A stretch of 64,000 nt of DNA from Sordariomycetes sp. S80-01Y (taxonomy: Eukaryota; Ascomycota; Sordariomycetes): positions 372,001-436,000 of the forward strand of contig JAXQJY010000022.1 of NCBI GenBank assembly GCA_037042185.1, written 5' to 3'. The notes beneath the pieces are model-generated. The model was not told the origin of the DNA. It saw only the letters and a program-made list of their open reading frames with translations, and did not search any database. Position 1 is the first letter of the stretch. Every line of letters begins with the position of its first letter. Shown here piece by piece: positions 53,345 to 64,000 of this stretch. Position numbers and translations under genes: made by a program.

Positions 53345-54426
53345 ATGCCACCAACCAACACCCACGCACGCTCCCACTCCCTCCTCCTTCTTCAGAAGCT
53401 CCTCAACCTCCGCGACGGCGCATCTCCTCTCACACTCCTCCTTGACACCTTGGAACAGAGCGCACAGCCTCTGCTTGGCGAGTTTGCTTCGCGCGCACAG
53501 GTGAGTCATGCCCGCGCTACGTTTGCACCCTCGCAAGGTTCGCCGTTACTGAACCAGCATCTCAGATCGGAAGAAGCAAAGTTATCTTCTTCTCGTTTGC
53601 TACTCTGCGCAAGCCGAAGGATGTGGATGTCTTCATCAAGGCTGCGGGCCGCGACCTGAAGACGGTCCGCTCCGAGCTCGTCGCTCAGTACCCCTTCTGC
53701 GACCCCTCCAATCCCAAGGAGAAGCCTTCGCAGCGAGTTGTGGTCATCATCGACTCACTCAACGCCCTAGCCTCGTCATCGCCGCAGAACCTATCTACGT
53801 TTCTCACGAGCATCATCACACCCGCGGTCTCGCTCGTTGCGACGTATCACGTTGACGTACCGGTCATACTACCGCGGACGTGGAATGAGTACGAACCGCA
53901 TCCCTTCACCATTCTGTGCCACCTCGCCACGGCAATACTCAGAGTGAGCAGTCTGCAGCAGGAGATTGAGCGGCAGAGGGCGAGGAACAGGAGTCTGGTC
54001 GAGCCAGAATGGGGACTTCGGGAGGATAGGGAGGGCGTCGTTGTTGGACTTCACGATAAGACCACCCCAGTCAAGCAAGAAGACAAAGGCGGCGTCGTGA
54101 TTGACATGGAGCTTAGACGGCGCAGTGGGAGGACGGTCACGGAGAAGTTCATTCTGCTACCCTCGCCTGGATCCAAAACGGCAAGGGTCTGTCTCAAGAC
54201 GGACCACTACATGTTCGCGGCGCCGACGGAGCAAGGTCAAGAAGGCGAGGAGGATCCGGAGAGTACCTTCAACTTGGGATTGACGGAGAAGCAGAGGAAG
54301 GACAGAGAGGGCATCGTGCTGCCGTACTTTGATGCGCAGACTGACATCGGAGCCGGAGAGGGTGGCAGGATCCTGTACGAGATGGTGCCGGAGGATGACT
54401 TTGACGAAGAGGAGGACGAGATATAA
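53345..54426 (+). CDS. elp5: Elongator complex subunit Elp5
   Basis: Exons 53345-53500 and 53566-54426 (65-nt intron, phase 0), 338 residues. Elp5 belongs to the Elp4-5-6 ring of Elongator, which modifies wobble uridines in tRNA anticodons. It has the RecA-like core without intact ATP-binding loop. Recognisable segments: LLLLQKLLNLRDGASPLTLLLD at the start, IGRSKVIFFSFATLRKP after the splice, RVVVIIDSLNALAS (Walker-B-like strand) and the C-terminal ...PESTFNLGLTEKQRKDREGI with an acidic DDFDEEEDEI end, which is the Elp5 signature. The protein should be cytosolic. It is on the same strand as and 400 bases before Sec22, without evident functional link. Confidence 0.88.
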
Positions 54427-54825
54427 ATCCAGCAGTCAGATCGAAGGTATCTTCCAAGGACACGCCTCAGACCGAGATGCCAGCGTTGCAGTGTTCGCCG
54501 TGAGGTGAGCCAATCCCGTCGGAATTGAAAGTTGGCAGCTGGCGCCACCGCCACCCCTGCAACGTCAATCTAGATCTCCCACCTCGGAGCCAAATCTTTC
54601 GTGATCCCGACAACAACGTCTCCTTCGAACCCGGCAATCCCATAATACAGGCTCTGCGATACGGCACGATCCCGCAAAGGCGTCCTCTCCTCATTGGTAC
54701 CTTCGACTGCAGTCCGTCCTCGTCACAGCGCGGCGCGCACGTGTCCTCCCGTCTCTGGCCACGTACATCACCCGCTCACCAACTTCGATCCACGACCTTG
54801 CCCACCAGCACAGATCACCACAACC
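54427..54825. other. Intergenic region
   Basis: About 400 bp between Elp5 and Sec22 genes. A frame open across 54525-54860 reads into the Sec22 start in another frame and is not coding. Confidence 0.5.
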
Positions 54826-55535
54826 ATGTCGATCCGCTCCACGCAAATATCACGGCTTGATGGTACCGTCCCCGAGCCCCGCCCCGCAACGACTCGCTAA
54901 CCACGATCCTCCCCCCAGGCCTCATGCTCTGCGCCTCGGTCGACGAGGACGCCTCCTCCGCCACCCTCACCGAAGTCAAGCAGCAGACCCGCGCCGTCCT
55001 GCGCAAGCTGACGCGCTCCTCGGAGCCGACCGCCTCCATCGACTGCGGGCCCTCGTACACGCTGCACTACCTCGTCGAGAGCGACGTCATCTTCCTGTGC
55101 ATCTGCGACGCGTCCTTCCCGCGCAAGCTGGCCTTCACGTACCTGTCCGACCTGAGCAAGGAGTTCCTGACGTCGCACACGCAGCAGCAGATCCAGAGCC
55201 CCGGCCTGCGGCCCTACGCCTTCATGGAGTTCGACGGCTTCATCAACAAGACAAAGGCCGTCTACGCCGACGCCCGCGCCAGCCAGGGCCTGGACAGCCT
55301 CAACGACGAGCTGAGGGACGTCACCAAGATCATGACCAAGAACATCGAGGACCTGCTGTACCGGGGCGACTCGCTGGAGCGCATGGGGGAGATCAGCAGC
55401 AGGTTGAGGGACGACAGCAAGAAGTACCGGCGGGCCGCGGTGCGGATCAACTGGGAACTTCTCCTCAAGCAGTATGGACCCTTTGCCGCGCTGGGCTTCA
55501 TCATTCTCTTCTTCCTTTGGTTCCGTTTCTTTTGA
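54826..55535 (+). CDS. sec22: Sec22 R-SNARE
   Basis: Exons 54826-54862 (37 nt) and 54919-55535 (56-nt intron, GTACCG donor, CGCTAACC branch), 217 residues, the usual Sec22 length. The very short first exon encodes MSIRSTQISRLD; splicing completes RLDGLMLCAS, the invariant Sec22 start. Longin domain at residues 1-125 (YTLHYLVESDVIFLCICD, FPRKLAFTYLSDL), SNARE motif at about 130-190 with the central-layer arginine in LLYRGDSLERM, and a C-terminal tail anchor of about 17 hydrophobic residues (FAALGFIILFFLWFRFF). It drives vesicle fusion between endoplasmic reticulum and Golgi in both directions. Confidence 0.97.
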
Positions 55536-55757
55536 GGGCGTGAGGATAGCACATAAGCTGCGGGCTGGGAAAGGGTATCTAGGGGCGGAATGGAGCAAGC
55601 GGTCTTGTCTGATTTAGGCGGTCTATGTACATTGATAATGATAAAGTCATGGCATGCGAAGTCGTCGCTTTCGTAAATAGTAGGGCTAATATGGCATCTA
55701 CCGTGCCAGGGTATTCCCAACGCCGCGGATATCCTCGTCTTCGTCTTCCGGGAACGC

Positions 55758-56885
55758 TCACATCATCAGGCAGCTGTTCGCGGAAGCCTGCTGTTGCGTC
55801 GTGTGCTCCCACTGCAAATGCTCTTCAAAGGCATTGATATCATCAAAAGTCTCCTCGGGTCCCCACTCGTCCTGCTCGTCGTCCTTGTCCCTCGGCTTCG
55901 AGGCCTCCTCCTCGCAGAACGGACACAGCACCTTGGCCTGCCAGTCTCCGATCAACGGTGCCGTGTGATTCGCGATGGCCACGGGGGCGAACACGACGCT
56001 CTTCTCCTCGTGCTTGGAGTGCGAGAAGCCCGTGGCCTGCCACTGCAGGCTCCCTGACGTCGGCGACACGGGCGACGTCGGCCAGGCGGCGTCCTCCTGC
56101 GCGGTGCGGACGGAGGGCATTCGCTCCAGGTCTTCCCACACCAGGTGCCCGTCGCAGAAGTCGCACACAAAGGCCACGTCCCCCTCGCCGAACCGCTGGA
56201 AGGACCCGATCCGGTTGCACATCCGAAGCTCTTCGAGGTAGCGTTTCTGGTACTCGGCCTGTTCGACCCCGGCGACCTGCTGCTTCGACCACGCCCTTTG
56301 GAGTCTATAAACGAGGAAGGCACCCAGGCAGCGCGGCGTGGGTGATTCCTGTGCCGATGTGAAGATTCGTCTCGCGGCGCGATATTGCGATAGGTGCAAG
56401 GATCGTTGAAGCCGATGGGTGTTGCGCACCCAGACGGGGTCTATGGGACCGCCTAAGCGTATCCATTCTCGTAGTTCGTTCGCTAGATGCGCGAATCTGT
56501 CGTGTAGGGCTCGGAGTTCTTGTAACGAGTCGTCTGGTACCGGTCAGCATGCCTGTCCTCCACGTATTCATAACGGATGGGGAGACCTACGAGTCCGGTC
56601 ATTTTGGTAGAGAAACGACCCGTTCACCAACGGGCCCAGCTCCTGGAAGTCTTTCCTGGCCTCGTCCAGCACGTCTTCCAGCGCCCTCACCTGCTCATGC
56701 TCGTCAGGCCCCCACGCCCTCTTATCGCTCAGACCCAGCTGCCGCAGGCTGTCGCCGACCAGGTTCGCGATGGCAGCGAGGAGGCTCCCCACGGAGTCGT
56801 GGTGTGCTGACGCGCCGCGCAGGGAGGAGAGGGATTCGCGTTCCTTGCCGGTGCTGGTGGATGAGGTGCGGGCGCTGCTGCTCAT
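55758..56885 (-). CDS. Uncharacterised fungal protein with C2H2-like zinc sites
   Basis: Minus strand, exons 56885-56591 and 56533-55758 (57-nt intron, GTAGGT to TACCAG, phase 1), 356 residues. I do not recognise a named family. The first 100 residues are Ser-rich then helical (LLAAIANLVGDSLRQLGLSD; DVLDEARKDFQELGPLVNGS). The middle is a basic helical stretch (THRLQRSLHLSQYRAARRIF). Two cysteine sites follow: FVCDFCDGHLVWE at about residue 225 and LCPFCEEEA with, 35 residues later, FEEHLQWEH, which together could form a C2H2 zinc finger. The tail ends in Gln-rich HTTQQQASANSCLMM. Coding is well supported by splice sites and composition. A role in nucleic-acid or protein binding is a guess. 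Confidence 0.8.
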
Positions 56886-57586
56886 CGTTCGTTGGGAGAG
56901 GTGTGGGGGGTGCTTAGGTGAAGGGTTGCATTGTTGATGACGGCGTTGCTGGCCTCCGGCTCATCGAAAGTCTGGAAGAGTGAGAGGGAGCGATTGAGCG
57001 AAATGCAGTGGGTTGAGAGGACTGTGGAACGAAGTCGGAGGAGGCCTGTCGCAAGGTTGCTGTCAGACGGGGGACTGACGCGGGCCAAGAAGCTTAGTCC
57101 CCTAAGGGCCCTGAGGCTGTACGAGGCGGTGTTGTGCTCCAATCGGCAGCCCCGTGGACGGATTGGGGCTGTGAGGTCGTAGGGCTGGGGAACGGCGAGC
57201 GATTGACAGAATCGAGGGAACTTTTGGATGATGACGGCGTTCGTTTAAAGGTTAAGACTTGGGGGTGCTCGTGAGGTGAGCGGCCTGATTGGGAGCTATG
57301 ATGCATGTGGGAGCCGAGACGTTGATCCCACGCCCCCAAAAGGTGAGATAAAGTGCACTGCACTAACGAAGTAACGGGTCGGGCCCCTGCAGTGGCATTG
57401 GACAATGGCTTCTGCACTGTGGCTGAGTCTGACGCGAGCCAATATTTGGAGCCATGTTCCTGACTTGTAGTCACACGAGCTGCATCTTGTCGGCAGTTAA
57501 AATCTATGCGAAGTTCTGCATCTATGCTAACCCCCCTTTTTCGACTTGCCATGCCTGAGTCTGCTAGGAGTCTATTGCATCCAGGT
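56886..57586. other. Intergenic region
   Basis: About 700 bp between two minus-strand genes: promoter of the zinc-site protein and 3' UTR of the CLPTM1 gene. No further feature recognised. Confidence 0.5.
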
Positions 57587-59607
57587 CTACTTCCTCTTCC
57601 TAGCCTCGCCCGTGTCGGCGCCGGTGGCCTTGGCCTCAATCTCCTTGACCTTCTCCGCAGCCAACTCCTTCCCTTCGGCCTCCTTTGCCTCCGTCTCCTC
57701 GTCCTCGCCGCCCTGGCCAAACTCGTTGACACGCGAGTAGTCGATCTTGTACTTGTAGCGCTGGTACAGGTAGATGAAGAAGATGACGTCGTCGCGCAGC
57801 GTCGCAAGACGGTGCAGCAGCGGCATCTTAATGGTGAAGGCAAACAGGTCGTCGATGAAGGTGTTGAGGAACTTGTACATCATGGCCTTGGCAGGCATGT
57901 GCGCCACGCTCTTGAGGCGGTAGTTGATGTACAGAGAGGGCAGCATCATCAGGAAGCCATAGGTGTAGACGGAGCCGACGAGGGTGGTGATGACGTACGA
58001 GTACCACGACTTGTGGCTGTCGTACTTGAGCGAGTAGATGCCGTAGGCGATAAGCAGAGGAACGGCGGCGTAGTACATGTACTTGAAGGCGATCTCGTCA
58101 TATTCCTTGGTCTTCTCTTCGGTGTCGGTGAGCTTGTGCTTGTCCTCAAATACAATCGAGTACGGCAGCCAGCCGTTGCTCTCTCGTATCCGCACGTTGA
58201 CGACCGTGGTGATCTTCCAGAACTCGATGAGAATACCGACGACCTGTTGGCCCAGAATCATCCAGCTTGTATTCTGGGAGTTGTCGAGGAGGTAGAGGAA
58301 GATGACAGTCTGCATGAAGACATTGGCCAAGATGGAGCGGACCGAGATACCGACATTGTCCTTCTTCTTGCGGTAGTGAGCAATGTCGGAGCCAAACGCG
58401 AGCATCTCGAGGATGATGTGGGCAACAGAGACAACTGCGGTGATGCCCAGAAGGTACGGGTTGGTGTCAATGAAGATCTCCTTGACCATCTCGATCTCGC
58501 TGCCATCACCACTGGTGGGGATGCCGTTGCCAAAGGCAGCCTGGCGGGCAGACTCCTTGGCGTTGAACTCGACGTTGGCGAGAATCTGGAATTTCCAGCT
58601 CGCCATATTGTCGAGGTCGATTCGGAGAGGGAGCTCCGTCACTGTCTCATTGAGGAGAATCATGTGCGTCTTGAGCTGCCAAAAGGTGTTGATGAACAAG
58701 AGAGGGTCTACCGGTTAGTAATTTACCTGAACCAGGGGGAAGCCGACTTACAATACCAGCCGTTCTGGCCAGTGCCGTCGCGTGCGCCGGTCGTTTCAAG
58801 GCGAAGGAAGTGCTTGGCCGCAGGCGGGAACTGGTTCAGATCCTTGACTCCCTGATCCGGCACGAACGAGAAACTGGCATTGGGGTGGTAGTAGTTCGCG
58901 ATGATGGGGCCATTGGGCTCGTCCTCCTCTTCTTCAACCTTCTCAGGCATGTCATCGAGCAAATTCCGCGTCTTGGCAATCTTCTTCTTGGGCAGATACT
59001 GAGTCAACGGGTAGGCAAAGTGAGAGGCTTCTCCCGGGTTGAACCCAGGCTCCTTGGGGTCGAGAGTTGCTCCCGGAAGGCCGATGTAGAAGTGGCCCCA
59101 AAGCGTTCCATTGTGCTGCACTGCTTTGGGCACTGTGAAGGTGGTCTCGATCGTACGATGGTCCGTGTAGTTGTCGATGTGGAAGTCCTTCTCGTTGAGG
59201 ACCACGTACTCATCGGCCGTCTTGGAGATAGGCGTAGGGTTGAAGCTCGGGGAAAGAGTGACTACGATATCAACGTGGGTGTCCTGGGGCCAGATGGGCG
59301 CAACCATCTTGGGAACAGCGCGATAAGTCGCGCCCTCGTCGAGCTCGTTCGGACGGAACTGGTATGGCGGGATGGGACCCAAGTTGGCGGGCACGGTGAC
59401 GAGGTTGCCGGTGTTGGGGTCGGTGATGCTGACGCCCTCTTGGGTTTTCTTGTTCATCCACGCCATGAAGGCGTTGAGACCGAAGTAGAGGGCACCGCCA
59501 ACGAGGAGCTTGGTGGTGCCGCTGATGCCACCGCCGCCTTGCGGCTGTTGAGGCTGCGCGCCCCGGTTCTGCTGGGGCATGATGTCGTTGATGACGGCGT
59601 TGGGCAT
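57587..59607 (-). CDS. CLPTM1 family membrane protein
   Basis: Minus strand, exons 59607-58752 and 58707-57587 (44-nt intron, GTAAGT to GGTAG, phase 1), 658 residues. It is related to human CLPTM1/CLPTM1L (lipid scramblases and receptor-traffic factors of the ER) and plant homologues. Order: Gln/Pro-rich start, a first helix (GTTKLLVGGALYFGLNAFMAW), a large lumenal domain with several Asn-glycosylation sites (NYT, NGT, NAS), the junction NGWYYPLLFINTFWQL, and at least five C-terminal helices. Landmarks of the family are visible: FWKITTVVNVRI, YGFLMMLPSLYINYRLKSVAHMP, FNTFIDDLFAF-type (FLNTFIDDLFAFTIKMP) and DDVIFFIYLYQRYKYKID. Charged cytoplasmic tail rich in Glu/Lys. Length agrees with the family. 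Confidence 0.95.
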
Positions 59608-60446
59608 TTGAACGGTGTCTCTCGCCCGATGCGAGCGCGTTCAGGACTGAAGAAGCGTGATGGGCACGCTCTTCAGATCAAGGGAGCTGGGGGACTGCTC
59701 CGGTGTGGTTTGAGGGAAACTTGTGCTGCGGGCGAAATGATCGCGGCTCTAGAAGCCTAGCCGGAGAATGTGGGGTGATAGTTGGAGCAGTCGAACGAAT
59801 CAGGGGTCCGCCTCGCACCACGGTCAGAGACCCAAAGTCGATACCCTAGCACATTAGATCATACAATTTTGACTTGTTTTTCCTTTCTCACGCTGAATGA
59901 AGAAGGACCTAAAGTAGTAGAGACATCATGTCCAAGAAATCCTGTCCTACCGGTGACCGGGTTCCAGGTCCAGACTCGGAGTGACTGAGGAGGCCCTTGA
60001 TTGTTTAAGTGCACGTCAATCAACACGCTTCGACAACCTTTTGCAGAAAGAAAAGTGTACATACAAAATGTTTGCGCGTCTCTCAGTACCTCAGAGCCCG
60101 AATATAATCCCTGCTACAAGTTGACAATTCACCTCACTGTCTTAAGCACAACTCTCGTCGCCCTGCCCAGGTACCTGAGGTACCCTACAGCGCGGAAAAT
60201 CGTCGGCCGAACCCAGAGAGCTCCTCCCCCACCAAGAGCTCCAACCCAACCTACGCAACCGCCTGAGCTGCCTGCCGCCGCGGTGATCCATCCTCATCCA
60301 CCATCTACCTTACCCAACCTCAGCGCGGCCTTCTTCTCACCCCTACCACTCACCCGCCACGCGACGAACGCACAAGACAGCGCGCTCGCTCTATCGACTC
60401 CTTCAATCACTAAACTTGGCTGCTCGACAGCCCCTGCGCCGCCGCC
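59608..60446. promoter_or_regulatory. Divergent promoter of CLPTM1 and proteasome genes
   Basis: About 840 bp between start codons. The right half carries a tandem GGTACCTGAGGTACC-type palindromic motif near 60170-60185 and a CT-rich leader. No established proteasome element was recognised. Confidence 0.45.
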
Positions 60447-61275
60447 ATGTTCCGTAACAACTACGACAACGACTCGGTGACGTTCTCGCCCCAAGGACGC
60501 ATCTTCCAGATCGAATATGCCGCCGAAGCCGTCAAGCAAGGTTCTGTCGTCGTCGGCATTGCCAGCAAAACCCACGTCGTGCTCTGCGCCATCAAGGTAC
60601 GCTGCCATCGCCACCGTTCCTCCGAAACGCACTCTAACTACTTCACAGCGCAATGCCGAGGAGCTCTCGTCCTACCAAAAGAAGCTCTTCGTGGTCGATG
60701 AACACTGCGGTCTTGCTATCGCTGGCCTCACCTCCGACGCTCGGGTCCTCTCCAACTTCATGAAGCAACAATGCCTCGGACACCGCCTGACATACGGACG
60801 TGCTCTTCCCATCCGCTCCCTCGTCGACATGATTGGGGAAAAGGCCCAGATCAACACACAGATGTACGGCAAGCGACCCTACGGTGTGGGATTGCTGGTG
60901 GCTGGTGTGGACGAGAAGGGGCCGCACCTGTTCGAGTTCCAGCCGAGCGGGATGACGGAGGAGATGCAGGCTTTCGCGATTGGAGCGAGGAGTCAGATGG
61001 CTAGGACATATCTGGAGAGGAATTTGGATAAGTTCGCGGACGCTAGTCGGGAGGAGCTTGTGAAGCATGGACTCAGCGCGTTGAAGGAGAGTTTGGTGCA
61101 GGACAAGGAGTTGACCCTCGAGAACACATCGATCGGGCTGGCTGGAGCCAAGACCTCGGAGAACAAGCTGGAGACGTTTAAGCTGTACGATGAGTTCGAG
61201 GTCAAGGGGTGGTTGGACTCCGTCAACGAGAGCGCCGGTGGCGGTGAGGGAGAGATGGAGGTTGACGACGAATAG
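60447..61275 (+). CDS. pre5: 20S proteasome subunit alpha6 (Pre5/PSMA1)
   Basis: Exons 60447-60596 and 60649-61275 (52-nt intron, phase 0), 258 residues. Alpha6 of the 20S core, structural, non-catalytic. It starts [28 protein letters not shown], split here at the alpha-type signature with the RIFQIEYA block. This is followed by [10 protein letters not shown], and by [24 protein letters not shown] after the intron. The C terminus has an acidic [10 protein letters not shown] tail, usual in this subunit. The subunit identity (alpha6 versus other alphas) rests on the YDND start and the [15 protein letters not shown] segment. Confidence 0.96.
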
Positions 61276-61570
61276 AAGGATAGAAGTGTACTCTGAGCTG
61301 CGCATGCAGCCACAAATAACACATGATGATCCAATGCGTACGACGAGCGATGAGATCTGTTCACGGGGATGGTGCATTACGAAATGAGACATGACCTTTG
61401 GTCGTCGATGTGGCGAAGCACACTACAGCGCCGAGTACACATCCTGACGGTATTCTATAACGACATTGTGAAGAGTATAATAGAACCTCAGTTAATGACA
61501 ATGCAATATATGTCTACCGATGTAATGCTGTCTAAGTCCCAACCAACGCCGTCTATCCGGATCCGGCCGT

Positions 61571-62326
61571 CTAGTGACTCTCCCACTTCAACTTGAATAT
61601 GCCCTCGCTCACTTGATAGTCCGCCAATGCCTTGATGGCGTCCTCAGGCGTCGTTGCCGTCACGAGTATGTCCTTGTTCACTGCCTTGACGAAGCCCTCC
61701 TCGACCGCCTTGTCGAGCCACTGCACAATCCCGTCCCAGTATCCGTTGACGTTCAGCAAGCAGATGCCCTTCTTGTGGATGCCCAGCTGATTCCACGTCG
61801 TCGTCTCAAAGATCTCCTCCATGGTGCCGTAGCCGCCCGACAGGCCGATGAAGCCCGAGCCCGGGCCGCCGGCGAAGACCTCCTCGGCCATTATCTTCTT
61901 GCGCGTGTGCATGTCCTTGACCACAGTGGTGCGGCCGTAGGTCTGCTGGTCGGGGACGACCTGGTTGGCGCTGTTGACGGTCTGGTAGGTGCCATCGCGC
62001 TCGTACTTTACGAGGGCCTCGGGGATGATGCCGTGGACCGAGGAGGGGCCGTTGAGCGCGCAGAGCGTCTTGGCCACCTCGCCCATGAGGCCGACGGTGC
62101 CACCGCCGTAGACTTACTACCGTTAGCTGGGTCCGGGGAAACCAAGGGGGCCAGGGAGGGACGTACCGAGATCGATGTTGTTGGCGGCCATGACGCGACC
62201 CAGCTGACGGGCTGCCTCCATGTGCGCCGGGCTGCTACCGCCCGCGGCGCCGCAGTAGACACAGATCTTGGTGCGAGGCTGTGATGCGCCGTTGGCGGAG
62301 CCACTGTCCACGGTGTCTGAAGTCAT
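61571..62326 (-). CDS. LOG family phosphoribohydrolase
   Basis: Minus strand, exons 62326-62167 and 62112-61571 (54-nt intron, GTACGT donor, GCTAACG branch, phase 1), 233 residues. LOG enzymes cut the riboside bond of cytokinin nucleotides (5'-monophosphate phosphoribohydrolase), and fungal members release free cytokinins or act on other nucleotides. It starts ICVYCGAAGGSSPAHMEAAR. The junction gives LVYGGGTVGLMGEVA. MHTRKKIM carries the conserved Arg, and the catalytic motif PGGxGTxxE appears as SGGYGTMEE: the Pro is replaced by Ser, but Gly, Thr and Glu remain. The rest (TTWNQLGIHKKGICLLNVNGYWDG) is standard. Cytosolic. It is divergent from the phosphoserine aminotransferase gene with 1.5 kb between. 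Confidence 0.93.
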
Positions 62327-63824
62327 TGTTCTTTTGGTTCTAGAGCAGGAGCGCTCGTATTATTCGTGTGATGGTATAGAAAAAAGAAATAAAAGAAAGT
62401 CTCTAGTGTGTCCGTATCCAAAGCAAGCGAAGGTGGCGCTGGAGTTGTATTTAGAACAAGGAAGAAGGGCGAGGTTCCGCTGCGTCGATGGCGTACCTAC
62501 ATCGGAGGTTAGGCTCCTAGAATTAGACGAGGGGCACGGGCAGCGGCGGCGTCGACCGGCTTATGACACACGCGCCTCGGGCGCCAAGCCCCCATTGGTT
62601 TCTGGAATTTGCATGTCTGAGGACTACAGAGTCATTCGGCTCCTCCCTCAGACTATAGGAGCAGTCTACGACAGTTATGGAGACGCGACGTCGGCATTAC
62701 GCAACGTGTCGGAGGCGCGCTACGTGAATGGCGGCTCCGTGTCCTGGCATTGTGCCCACCGCCGTAGTGCGATATGTGAGATCGGAGAACAGATATGCCA
62801 GCCTGAAAGAGACGATGAGGATGCTGGTGTACTGGATGATTAGGGTGGGTGTGAGGTTCCATTCTGTATTTAGGAATTATATCAAGCTTATCCCTACAAT
62901 GTCCGGGCTGCGTGGAGTGCACACCCTCACTCCGTTGGTTTCATGATACTGGTGTTAGACGCGTGTGCGACAGAGATTGTGGCGCAAAGGTGACGAAGAA
63001 GAAAAGGCTACATTAGGCCTTCTCATTTCACTTCCAGCAAGGCTGTTGATCTGAGAAAGCTTGCTGCTGGCGCTTTCGCCACCTCCATCACCGCGACACT
63101 GGCGTCTCTAGGGTAGGATCTTCGCCAAGCAGGGTCCAAGGACCCCCACCATACGACCCCTCCATGATCATCGCGGGGCACTCAAGGTTGCGTCAACGAA
63201 CATTATAGCTGTCCCTTTTCGCAATAAACTAAAGCGATGTGCTGGTGTTACTCTGGGTCTGTGCCTGACCAAACTATATGGACTTCGAGGCACTGCATCG
63301 CCTTACGAGCTTCTGGGACAACAATGCAGCGCCCCGTAACCGGAAACCTCGCCTGTTAGCAGCCATCACTGCTGGCCATCATACCCAAGTAATCTTCTGA
63401 CTCTTCCCGAATCAGCATGGCACTCACTCAACTTGAATGCAATACAAGCGTACGTGTGAGTCTATTGCGCTGAATTGGGTAGTCCCGCCTCACGTGCAGC
63501 TCCGCTACCGGCGGCAGACTAACATCCCGCGCAGCTACACTCATGGCTGCGGAGTAAAAAGTTTGGTCCTCATTGACTGGTCCATCGCGCAGAGGCCTGC
63601 ATATCCTGGTAACCAGCATTCGTGTAATACTTTGCCTCCAATTCACCCGGTCGCCCTCAGGTCAATATTTACTTATATCGCGCTGCCCGTCCGGCTGCTT
63701 CCGGCTGACCCCATATCTTCGACTCATCATCTCACGACCCACTGTGTTTTGACCTCACTGAAAAGGTGACCTCACTTTCTTCCGCCTCCAGCATCACCAC
63801 CACCTGCGTTTGGCGACAGTCGTC
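62327..63824. other. Divergent intergenic region
   Basis: 1.5 kb between the LOG and phosphoserine aminotransferase start codons. No gene, RNA or repeat recognised; small open frames lack coding character. Confidence 0.5.
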
Positions 63825-64000
63825 ATGCCCTCCAGATCGGACATCACCTACTTTGGCGCCGGCCCCGCGCTGCTGCCCACCGACGTCCTCGAGAATGCCT
63901 CGCAAGCGCTCTTGAACTTCCAGCAGACCGGGCTGGGCATCGCTGAGCACTCGCATCGTTCCGAGATCGCCAACACCATCATCAACGAGGCCAAGGCCGA
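63825..64000 (+). CDS. ser1: Phosphoserine aminotransferase, 5' part
   Basis: The first 58 residues are in the window, and the frame runs off its end. MPSRSDITYFGAGPALLPTDVL followed by LLNFQQTGLGIAEHSHRS is the well-conserved N terminus of phosphoserine aminotransferase. This PLP enzyme converts 3-phosphohydroxypyruvate to phosphoserine in serine synthesis. The ATG at 63825 is 30 bases upstream of the first conserved FGAGPA block, as in other fungal members. No intron before the edge. Confidence 0.95.
   Translation, partial: MPSRSDITYFGAGPALLPTDVLENASQALLNFQQTGLGIAEHSHRSEIANTIINEAKA

Noticed and set aside
54525-54860. Open frame before and across the Sec22 start
   Set aside because: Different frame from Sec22, no family match; the Sec22 first exon explains the coding signal.
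62268-62843. 191-codon plus-strand frame over the LOG gene start
   Set aside because: Overlaps the LOG first exon antisense and lacks protein-like composition.
1-64000. Mobile elements, LTRs, CRISPR arrays, rRNA or tRNA genes
   Set aside because: I looked for transposase, reverse transcriptase and integrase segments, long terminal repeats and T-loop motifs on both strands and saw none that hold.

Overview
The window is nuclear DNA from a filamentous ascomycete (Pezizomycotina); the class cannot be fixed from the sequence alone. Genes are compact, most have one to three introns of about 44-100 nt with GTRNGT-type donors and CTRAY branch sites, and families restricted to or expanded in filamentous fungi are present (Zn2Cys6 factor, DUF3425 bZIP, fungal-only membrane protein family, small secreted cysteine-rich peptide). 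I find 31 protein-coding genes, the last one cut by the window edge, and no convincing tRNA, rRNA, transposon, LTR element or CRISPR array.

Layout. 1-9 kb: a Crb2/Rad9-like checkpoint mediator, a 61-residue secreted cysteine-rich peptide, a Ser/Thr-rich single-pass surface protein and a PAP2_3-type membrane enzyme. 9.7-15.8 kb: a block resembling a maltose-use cluster (Zn2Cys6 regulator, GH13 alpha-glucosidase and a divergently transcribed sugar permease). 16.2-23.5 kb: an aromatic-metabolism-like block (alpha/beta-barrel protein and a homogentisate dioxygenase family enzyme on a shared promoter, then a secreted SGNH esterase and an FAD monooxygenase). 23.8-39.6 kb: mainly housekeeping trafficking and ribosome genes (Mso1, Gyp7, bZIP, Mak16, Vps55, Trs120), an unrecognised acidic-tailed gene and a PAQR receptor containing a 13-nt micro-exon. 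40-48 kb: a fungal-specific membrane protein, a DUF2264 protein and a hexose transporter. 49-64 kb: an SDR-fold protein with degraded active-site motifs, an ASXH-domain protein, Elp5, Sec22, a zinc-finger-like protein, CLPTM1, proteasome alpha6, a LOG-type phosphoribohydrolase and the 5' end of phosphoserine aminotransferase.

How the genes may work together. The alpha-glucosidase and the sugar permease share a 610-bp promoter and should import and hydrolyse alpha-glucosides; the neighbouring Zn2Cys6 protein is a positional candidate for their regulator. The dioxygenase and the barrel protein share a 566-bp promoter and may act in one aromatic catabolic or secondary route with the downstream esterase and monooxygenase. 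This grouping is inference. Most other genes are conserved single-copy functions whose adjacency is probably not operational. Exon boundaries were placed by reading frame, splice motifs and family alignment from memory; no search or transcript data were available.
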